Shown piece by piece: positions 41,301 to 48,950 of a DNA stretch of 64,000 nucleotides; position 1 is the first letter of the stretch; every line of letters starts with the position of its first letter. The position numbers and the translations under genes were made by a program. Under the pieces are notes generated by a model. The model made no database searches and was not told where the DNA came from. It saw only the letters and a list, made by a program, of their open reading frames with translations. Source of the stretch: Prunella strophiata (Eukaryota > Chordata > Aves > Passeriformes > Prunellidae); assembly GCA_036583965.1 (NCBI GenBank), contig JAZBQD010000015.1:26448310-26512309 (forward strand), in the 5' to 3' direction.

Positions 41301-44300
41301 ATTAGGTGAACACAAGTATTAACAGCACTAATTCAGGAAGTCAAATACCCACACAAACTTTTCCATTTATGTGACTTACACCAACTGTGAGATTTCTTCG
41401 ATACAGAAAATGAAGTTGATTTGACTCCATTACACTTGGAGTAATGGGATAATACTTGGGATATTTGAAAATACACAGAAATCAAAGAGTGTTTTGCTGC
41501 ATCTGGTACAGCTGTTTACTTAGGCTACACACCTTCACTGTTCTATTTAAAGGCAAGTTGGTAACAGTTATCCTTCCAATGCAAAACAGAACAGCCTTGT
41601 AAAAAAATACTGTGGACCACTTCATACCTTTTTTCAGGAAGTGGTAGCATCCACATCTAAATTTGCACAGCAATACTGTGAGAATTACTGTTATTTAGTT
41701 AACTCCTATGGAATGTTCTCTTTATACACAGCAGAAGATTAATACATGTCATAAAGCCAATAAGCACATCAAAGGATTAATCAAAATGGAGGAACTACAA
41801 GACTGTTCAGTAAGTTAGACTGAATTCCTTCCTGTCATACAAATTAGTGTGACAAGAAAAAATGCTAATGTAAAGTTTGTTAATCTGAGAAAATGTTCTA
41901 CAAATGACAATCACTGATTACAAAACTCCTTCCACTAGCTGAAATAATGGGTCCACTAGAGCAGAGTAGATGTCCAAAAGCTCCAAACTTGGAGAATTAA
42001 TTCTAATTGAGATTCCACTAAACAAAAACCCAGCAGCAGGATATTTCAAGCATCTACCTTTGAGAGCAGCCCTCTCACACACACACTGCTTTAGCACAAA
42101 GAAAATCCTGATTTTGTATCAGCCTACAGTAGATGTGATGTGTAAATAATATTCCAGGCATATGTTTATGTAAACATATGCATAGTACATACATTAGAGC
42201 TAATATTGGGTAAGCTTTTGTGTGTACACAGGCATCTGTACAATGGAAAACAGGACTCAGAGACCAAGCAGATGAAGCATTACTTGAGGCAAGAAAAAAA
42301 ACCTACTTGAGCACCATGTACTATTAATGACATGAAAAAGGCTCTTATGAGGATGCTCAGGAATTAGCCCTTGTGTTCTTATGCAAGGATGGGCTTCCCA
42401 TCTGACAGACTAGAGTTCAGTTAGGGTGAGCTGTCACTTCTGTAAAACCTGGAGTACAGAGAGTCACATTTTGTGAGATGTTTCCTTCTTTTTTATGTTA
42501 TCTCTTTCAGACATTCCTCCTAGGACATTGTATCATGACAAGCAACAAGAGCAAGACAGCACTGAAGCATCGGAGTCATCTTTGCAGAAAACATCTGCTA
42601 ATGGGTTTCACTATGAGAAAAAAAAATTGGTATATCATAAGGAAAAAAAACCAAAACAAACCTACTTCTGACCTTGCTAGAAATTGAGCCTGATAAGGCT
42701 ACAAGGATGTTCCACAGAGATAGACCAGAATGAAACAGCTGCCAAAAGACAGCAAGTCTAAAGACGTGTGTATCTGCAGCAGGTCAGTGGTTCCAATTCA
42801 CCTCAGTTGAACTATTTCATCCAGACTGAGCAGCAGCCAGGAAGTCTCTGACCTGCTTCAGGATACAAAGTCATTTAGGTTCTTAAAATTCCTCCAACTC
42901 CCTGGGACCAGTAGAGCTTATTTCTCATGTAGTCTCTTAAACAGAAATTCTCTGAGAATCATAAGATGCTGTACTGAGTCTCTGACCAGCCCTTCAGCCC
43001 TCACATTTCACACTATATAGGCTTACAACAACTTTGAGAACCAAGCTGGAAGCATTAAAATTCTCTTGAAAGTATCAACTGATTTAATTTCTAATAGTAA
43101 TACTTAAATATTAATGCAGTGGCTGCTCACTGTACAGAAAATTGTGTATTGGACAGTGTTCATACTATGCTCAGAACTAATGAAGGACTAGCAAACTCAA
43201 GGTGTGAGCATTGCCTCTAAGTATGCAGCAGTTCCTCATGCCTGTAAGTAAATAAACAAGTTATCAGCTGAGAAGACTGGTAATCGTGACATCTGGCACA
43301 CAGCTTCATTACAACTTAAAAATAAACTTTTCCAAGTGGCCCCAACTGATAACAGCTGACTAGTTTCTCCTGGTTTTGCATTAAAAGCACCTCTAGAGGG
43401 GGGAATTAACAAAAAGGAAGGAAGTTTCCATGATTGTTAAATGCACAATCCAGGTCAAATTTCTGCTCAGAAATTGCATGTTAACATAAAAACAAACAAA
43501 AAACCCCCCACCAACAAACCAACTCCACCCCAGTGTAAATGAAGGACACTTTTCTGTAAAGAAACGAAGACCTGAAGCATGCAGGACTAATCTCATGCCC
43601 ACTCATCTTCCTTTCCAGTTCCTGGAAATACTGAAACTATTCAAGTCACTTGTTTATACAGACTTTGCAGCTTCTGGTAATCCCAGTTCACAGGAAAAAT
43701 GACCTAAAGATCACATGCCCTTGAAACCTCTGACTTTTCAGTCAAGCCATGTGCAACATTACTTGTGACATAAGCAGGTGTCTGAATACAGTCCCCTAAA
43801 TCTATAATCAATCAGTTCTCTGATTTCTGATTCCAAAGGATCAACACATTCATTGCTTCAGCAATGTAGACCTTCAATGCATGACCCTATACTGATGACA
43901 TGCAATATTATTCTGGCATGGTTAATATTGTATCTTTAGATCTGGGATGCCTAAAAATAGACCAGTAGCAGTGACTTTGATTAAGAGCTGTGCCTTAAAG
44001 ACAGCAGACCTACATGTTTCTTCCTCCATTTACCAGCTGAGGTGGAAGTGTAGGAGAAGAGCAACAATGACACTATTTTCAAAGAAACTCACTGCCAACT
44101 GAGCAGTGCTAATGCACTGGGTCTTCAACAACCACTGTGACAAAATAGATTAGTTTATTTACAGTGAGTCATAATTCAAGACAGCTGAAGTGTATGCATT
44201 AATATTTACAATTATAGAAAGAATCAGGTAATATATTGGATTACAACTACGGAAAGACTCTCAAGGGGAGCCAGCATCAAGGCAAAAACAGTATTTTCAC

Positions 44301-47300
44301 TTTCAAGGTCTTCTCATAATTTTTAAGTTCTACTATGACTTAATATTTGCAAAAATGTCAGATTTACTTCATACACTGACTTGAATTTCAATACTCTAGC
44401 TCAGCAGCAAGTAGAAGGAAACAATTAAGAGACTTAGCCACAACCATAAATTACCAGCACATTTAGTCAAGTCTCTAGAGTTTGACACCATAGTTGCAAT
44501 TCACTTCTGTCAGGTTCTACAACTACAATATGATATTTTAATATTCTTATTATAGAATAAATTCATGGCTGACTGACTTTTTCTTTTATAAGCTCATCAA
44601 ACACTTGATCAGAAAGTACAGAATACAGAGTCTACTGTTGTGAACACGTCTCACTTGAATTTCAGAACTTAGATAAATTCTCAAAGACTCTCTGGAAAAA
44701 CTCACTCAGAGAACACACTTTATGCATGTTACAAAATCTTTCAGGCTCTTGAGGGTTTTTTGAGCAGAGTCACGTCCTGTGGTTTTATGGCTCTGAGAGG
44801 TCACTGTATACTTCTGTCTTTTAAAGTGAGGGAAGTGATACATAAGTCCTTACAGAAGACTGGAAAATGCAATATTTAATATGATAAAATAAGTACCCCT
44901 ATTGAGACTCCTTTGCTGTAACGTTCCTGGATTATAGTAACACACCTTATTTTAAGAATTACCATCATCACTTGCTTCACTCATACATGCAAACTCTGGT
45001 TCCATCACAAGAGCAGATGAACCTGAATTCAAAGTTTCATTCCTAGTGACACTTTTATCATAATGACTTTTTGCTGTCAAAATAAAGAAGAAATTTTTCA
45101 AATTAAAGAATTTTAAAGATTATTGCCTACAAATACTTCATGTTCCACAACTATTAAGACAGTGGACATGAAAATTAAGAAAGCAACTGCAAGAACTAAG
45201 GGCAAAGATTGACTAAGTAACAACTGAACGGGGAAATTCAGAGTTCAGTTTCTACATACAAGAAAGCATTCCAAAAGGCTCCAAGCATACAAAATAGAAA
45301 ATGCCTATTTTTATTATGCTATTACTACCTGCTTGGGTTTTTTTTTTAATTTCAATAACTCAGTTTGCATATTCCAAAGAGCAGGAGTGATCAATCAGAC
45401 ACTAAGACCTGGAACTGCTGTTCAGTTTGCTTCAGTGTGGTTAGCTGTGAGACTGACGGCTCTTAATGAAATGGATCTACTTTGCAGTGCAGTTACTCAT
45501 CCTGAAGATTATTCACAAACAATGATCTTATTGCTTCACTCTGCGCCTACTACTACAGATAATTCATTACCACATATGGGACAGCTCACAGAAACAAGCA
45601 ATACAGCCTGTGGGAAGTATTTACAGGATATTATTCCATTGTCTTCTGTAAAACATACCAGCACATCACACAACCTCACATAGCTTCTCCCTGTGATTGT
45701 TGTGTGATGCCTAAGCAAGAACTGGGTATGCACATTTGAGTCTCAAATTCAGAATCAAGCAGATACAAGTCAAAGATAGCTCTATGTTGTGTAAGGAAAG
45801 TAGGTTACCTAGTTAACTGCATACAAATGAAGCCATTAAGTGTGCTGCCAGGTAGATTCCATGCACTGTAAATTTCAATAGGAAGTCTAGTAGTGAATGA
45901 TCCACCCTTACCCAGCTTCACAGAAGTCTGTTTAGTGGTTTTTGTTTCTAAAGAATAATAATTTTTTGAATCACTAATGGAGATACTGAGAATATTTCTA
46001 CTTGCATCTCCTATCCTCCCACTCTGAAAGCTGTGTCACTGCATATTTGTCAAAGGATCCCTGTCACAGATGTTCTGGTTCTGCACTGACTTCTCATAAA
46101 GAGCATTCTTCCTGCAGACGTTTCTTTAAATTATTTTATGTTCCTGCCATTTTTTCCTCACAACCTGTTTTTCACAGTTCTTTCCAGACTTAGGTACACA
46201 CCAAGTGAACATAATAGTTTTTTACACTATGGAGACCTGAACCTGATTCCTTTGGGCTCAGTGAGAGCAGGACAGCAACAGGAGCAGACTTGCATGTATC
46301 TGGTAATAAAATCTTTTTTTTGTACTTTGGGTCATTTACCTTATTCTCCATGACACTGTTAAATTGAACACAATGCAGCTCCTTCAGCTTCCCAGTTTTC
46401 CAAAAAAATAAACGAAGATCAGAATACCTTTTTCCTCTCCTTTTTAAAACTGTACATATATCAACATTGATGTTTTTTGTAAATTATATATGGACCTATG
46501 TGTATTTATACAAATGGTAACACTTATATCTGACCACTTAATATTGTCCAGCACAAGAACTATAGTTAAAATACAAAGTCAAATTCTCAGAGCACTGCTG
46601 AATGTCTGTTATACTGCTGTATTACATTAGTTACAAAAACCTCGTATTTTTAGTAGGCACAGATCATTTGGTTTCAGCACCATTCCCTAAATGACATGCC
46701 CAACAAAACACTTAGGAAAAATAGGACACTTGCTCAAGCAAGTTAAATCAGGCAGTGTATAGAGAAAGCAGTGACTTACAACAGGATTGTTTTTGTTGTC
46801 CAAATTAAAAAATAAAGGCACATTCATTGTGGCAGGGTGATGACTTCTGCAAATGCAGCCATATGAAAAACTACAATCAAAGACAACATACAGAACCCTT
46901 GTTGCAAGGACAGCTTGGATTCAGCCTGCCCCTCAGAAAGGCCATTCCTTTCAGTAAGGATTACTAAGGTTTTGCAGGATTCCAAGCTTAATTTCACCAC
47001 AGAGCACAATGAACAGCAAGACACTGTGGACTGACTGCCTGCTAGCAAACTTTGTAGGAACGCGTCAGACACTTTATCTAGAAAGCCCAGCACCAAGAAA
47101 TGCCAGGGATAATGCTTCTTTGACTTACTAAAAACCAAAGTAATATTTTCTAATCATTCCTCTGTCTCTGTACTAACCTGGGAGCATACTGGCTTCAGAA
47201 ATATGAAATAATATTTTGATAACCAGAGAAACTATTTCCACTTCAAATTGTTAACTGTAATCCTTTGCTATTCTAAGGCCATTTTTTTCCTACAATGTAT

Positions 47301-48386
47301 TTTGCCTCTTCTTTTAACCATTTGATCAGTAGCTTATGATAACCTATGCCTAAAATTATTCCTGTCAAATACTTCTAAATTTTTTTTTCTTTCCACAGCC
47401 AAGCCCTTATCCAGATCCTTCTGATTTATACAAAAATAAACAAATTCACCTCACTGAAGTTTAGCTGCCTAGACAGCCTTAGTTTTCTTCTAACGGGATC
47501 TCAGTTTCCTGTTTTCTGAATCCTCACCTTCCAGAAGCCAGAATATTTTGGTATGTTTTCATCCTTAAAAAACCCTTATGGATTTACAATACATTTTAGT
47601 AAGTTTTAGTAGCAATTTCTGCCATTCCCCTCCTGCACACGAAGGTGAGGTCTCACCTGACTTGTCGGAAGAATCATCAAACTCCACGTTGAAGGAGTGC
47701 CCGTTGTTGACGATGTTTCTGGCCGTGCTGGCATCATAGCTGAAGCTAAGAGGCTTCAGAGAGGAGTCGTACTTGACGGACTTGCGGCAGATGTCAATGG
47801 GGGACTGGCGCTCTCCATTGGCGATGGGAAAGTGCTCATGCCAGTGAGCGGGTCCTGAAAGACAGCGGAAAGCAACTCAGTGGGAAAAGACACAAAGTTC
47901 GGGGGATATAAGCGATAACCCTCCCTCTGGAAAGCGGGATGTTTCAACACCAGCATCAGCCTTTAACTGCGTACCACCTGTGTGGGCTGGCGGTGGCGGC
48001 AGCAGGGGCGAGCGGAGGTCCCGCCTGGGCACCGCGGCAGCCGCACCGCCTCGGCGGCTGAGGCGAGGGCTGTACCGGGCAGTCCTCGGGGACACCCCCT
48101 CCTGCGGAGCAGCGCCCGCGTTCCCTTCCCGAAGTGAAGGAATGTCAGCAGGGAAGCAGGAGATGCTCCGGCACAGCGTGCGGAGCGCCGGACGGGCTGC
48201 CCGGGCGCAGGTGCATTTCAAGGTTACGAGAAAAACGCGCCACCGAGCTCACTGCCGCTCCAGGCGAGGGCTGCGCGGGGCAGCAGCGGGCACGTCCCGG
48301 GCGCGGCTGCCGGGGACCTGCCGGCAGGTGTCCCGCACCGCCGGGCACTCACCGTCGTGGCTGCCGTATCCCCAGTGGTGGGACAT
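32259..48386 (-). CDS. CA2: Carbonic anhydrase 2, spliced from seven coding exons
   Basis: This gene encodes the cytosolic zinc enzyme that interconverts CO2 and bicarbonate. Known roles include red cells, kidney, osteoclasts and, in birds, the shell gland. Joining 48386-48353, 47854-47657, 38271-38153, 36759-36667, 35900-35838, 34807-34652 and 32378-32259 gives 783 nt, or 260 residues plus TAA. Exon sizes 34, 198, 119, 93, 63, 156 and 120 and phases 1,1,0,0,0,0 match the vertebrate alpha-CA layout as I know it. Visible residues are His64 (proton shuttle), Asn62, Asn67, Gln92, zinc ligands His94, His96 and His119, Glu106, Glu117, and the SLTTPP loop with Thr199/Thr200 in standard numbering. 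The N-terminus MSHHWGYG is CA2-like rather than CA1, CA3 or CA13. There is no signal peptide or membrane segment. The start has A at -3. All introns are GT-AG and no frame is broken. Eight cysteines are unusual beside the single one in human CA2. Confidence 0.98.
34652..34807 (-). CDS. CA2: CA2 exon 6
   Basis: This 156 nt exon covers codons 170-221. It holds [17 protein letters not shown], the alpha-CA signature loop with the gatekeeper Thr199 and Thr200 (standard numbering), Leu198 and then Trp209 in VIWHVLKEP. The acceptor is TTGTAG and the donor is GTAGGT, phase 0. Cys187 and Cys205 lie here. Intron 5 upstream (1030 bp) contains the palindromic GATA pair at 35047-35067. Confidence 0.98.
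35047..35067. promoter_or_regulatory. Palindromic double GATA site in CA2 intron 5
   Basis: ATCTTATCT and AGATAAGAT form a perfect 9-bp inverted repeat around a 3-nt centre, giving two facing AGATAA sites. GATA1 binds WGATAR, and paired sites occur in erythroid control elements. The location inside a gene expressed in red cells makes an enhancer plausible. That is inference. Confidence 0.4.
35838..35900 (-). CDS. CA2: CA2 exon 5
   Basis: This 63 nt exon covers codons 149-169 and encodes [20 protein letters not shown] plus Lys. The acceptor is TTCCAG and the donor is GTAATA, phase 0. This is the surface-helix segment and has no catalytic residues. Intron 4 (766 bp) lies upstream. Confidence 0.97.
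36667..36759 (-). CDS. CA2: CA2 exon 4
   Basis: This 93 nt exon covers codons 118-148. It begins LHIVHWN, where His119 is the third zinc ligand and Val121 lines the hydrophobic CO2 pocket, and it ends [10 protein letters not shown] with Val143. The acceptor is TCTTAG and the donor is GTTTGT, phase 0. Intron 3 upstream is 1393 bp. Confidence 0.97.
38153..38271 (-). CDS. CA2: CA2 exon 3
   Basis: This 119 nt exon spans codons 78 to 117. The acceptor is TTTGCAG and the donor is GTAGGA. It encodes the core active-site strands: [10 protein letters not shown] with Gln92, His94 and His96 (the first two zinc ligands), then GSEHTVDG with Glu106, ending at Glu117. It also carries Cys100. It lies 9385 bp from exon 2 across the largest intron. 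Confidence 0.98.
38272..47656 (-). other. CA2: CA2 intron 2 (9.4 kb)
   Basis: This largest CA2 intron is AT-rich and holds no exon I can recognise on either strand. The most notable element is the inverted repeat at 42158-42181. Other contents are short simple-sequence tracts (CA-rich near 42079, A-rich near 43490). I see no full LINE, SINE or ERV copy. Open frames of up to 116 codons (for example 45333-45683 plus, 46824-47138 minus) show no family resemblance. Confidence 0.8.
42158..42181. repeat. Perfect 11-bp inverted repeat with forkhead cores
   Basis: Arms gcatatgttta and taaacatatgc flank a 2-nt centre (tg), in CA2 intron 2. The right half reads GTAAACA across the centre, a standard forkhead core, with TGTTTA mirrored in the left arm. 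Confidence 0.6.
47657..47854 (-). CDS. CA2: CA2 exon 2
   Basis: This 198 nt exon runs from the end of codon 12 to the first base of codon 78. The acceptor is TTTCAG and the donor is GTGAGA, phase 1 at both ends. It carries [18 protein letters not shown], a strongly conserved alpha-CA stretch, and [12 protein letters not shown], which holds Asn62, His64 and Asn67. Cys34 sits in the segment DICRKS. High CpG content here reflects the nearby island. Confidence 0.98.
48353..48386 (-). CDS. CA2: CA2 exon 1 (coding part)
   Basis: This exon encodes residues 1-11 ([11 protein letters not shown]) and the first base of the Gly12 codon. The ATG is preceded by CACC, giving A at -3. The donor is GTGAG at 48352-48348, phase 1. 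The TATA box lies 68-74 bp upstream of the ATG, so the 5' UTR is probably only about 40-46 nt and this is the first exon. Intron 1 (48352-47855, 498 bp) is GC-rich and lies mostly inside the CpG island. Confidence 0.97.
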
Positions 48387-48453
48387 GGTGCGCGACCCTG
48401 CTCTGCTTCTGGAAGCTGTCACAGCACCGTGGCCCCAGCGCGCTCTCAGGGGC

Positions 48454-48460
48454 TTTTATA
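48454..48460 (-). promoter_or_regulatory. CA2: CA2 TATA box
   Basis: TATAAAA on the minus strand lies 68-74 bp upstream of the ATG. With normal TATA spacing, transcription would start near 48425-48432. A TATA box inside a CpG island fits an inducible, tissue-specific gene such as CA2. Confidence 0.85.
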
Positions 48461-48468
48461 GGCTCCCG

Positions 48469-48483
48469 CCAACTCCATGCCCT
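48469..48483 (-). promoter_or_regulatory. CA2: DR3-type vitamin D response element candidate
   Basis: The minus strand reads AGGGCA-TGG-AGTTGG, two nuclear-receptor half sites in direct repeat with a 3-nt spacer, just upstream of the TATA box. It would sit at about -39 to -53 from the predicted start. From memory, the VDRE described in chicken CA2 is AGGGCA-tgg-AGTTCG close to the start site, so this differs by one base. Binding by VDR/RXR is inferred, not shown. Confidence 0.7.
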
Positions 48484-48500
48484 TCTCTGCGGCCAGAGGA

Positions 48501-48509
48501 GGGGTGGGG
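48501..48509 (-). promoter_or_regulatory. CA2: CACCC box (KLF-type site)
   Basis: The minus strand reads CCCCACCCC, about 40 bp upstream of the TATA box and 18 bp beyond the DR3 element. CACCC boxes at this distance are common in erythroid promoters and bind KLF1/Sp1-type factors. CA2 is a red-cell gene, so the context fits. Confidence 0.5.
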
Positions 48510-48541
48510 AGTGCGGGCGAGGGCGGAGGGAGACTCCGCTG

Positions 48542-48548
48542 GGGGCGG
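48542..48548. promoter_or_regulatory. GC box (Sp1-type)
   Basis: GGGGCGG on the plus strand lies about 82 bp upstream of the TATA box. A stronger GGGGCGGGG is at 48661-48669. Both are standard Sp1/KLF contact sequences in a CpG-island promoter. Confidence 0.5.
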
Positions 48549-48660
48549 AGAGAGCGGTCCCTTATAATCCGCCATCGGCCGCGGAGCTGTGGCGGGCCCG
48601 GCGGAGAGCGCCCCCAGCAGGCAGGCGGGCGGTGCGAGGCGGTTCGGAGCGGCCGCAGGC

Positions 48661-48669
48661 GGGGCGGGG
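48661..48669. promoter_or_regulatory. GC box (strong Sp1-type)
   Basis: GGGGCGGGG lies about 200 bp upstream of the CA2 TATA box, within the CpG island. Confidence 0.5.
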
Positions 48670-48784
48670 GTGCTGGGGCTGCCGGGCCCCCTCCGCTCCC
48701 CGTGCTCGCTCTGCTCACTCTGCTCCCTCCACCCTCCCGCCCTCCTTCCGCGCATCGCGCACCTGCGGGCGCCGTGAGGCGCCG

Positions 48785-48793
48785 TGACCTTGG
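48785..48793 (-). promoter_or_regulatory. Extended nuclear-receptor half site
   Basis: The minus strand reads CCAAGGTCA, matching the YCAAGGYCA monomer site used by SF-1/LRH-1 and related orphan receptors. It sits about 330 bp upstream of the TATA box. It is a single short match and function is unproven. Confidence 0.3.
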
Positions 48794-48874
48794 GAGGTGC
48801 CGGCGGCTGGGCCGAGCAGCGCGCCGGGAGCCGGTGCGGGCGGGCGGCGGGTGCGGGAGTGCGGGAGCGAGCGG

Positions 48875-48950
48875 GTGTGCGTCCGTGTGTCCCTCGGTCT
48901 GTGTGAGTGTCTGTGTGAGTGTCTGTGTCTGTGTGTACGTGCGGGTGCGC
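48875..48950. repeat. Imperfect GT/GTCT microsatellite
   Basis: This is an imperfect run of gtgtgtct and gtgtgagt units inside the CpG island, about 0.4-0.5 kb upstream of the CA2 start. Alternating purine-pyrimidine DNA of this kind can adopt Z-DNA. No coding role is seen. Confidence 0.75.

Noticed and set aside
45333..45683. 116-codon plus-strand frame in CA2 intron 2
   Set aside because: It shows no recognisable domain, its composition matches the surrounding intron, and frames of this length are expected in 64 kb.
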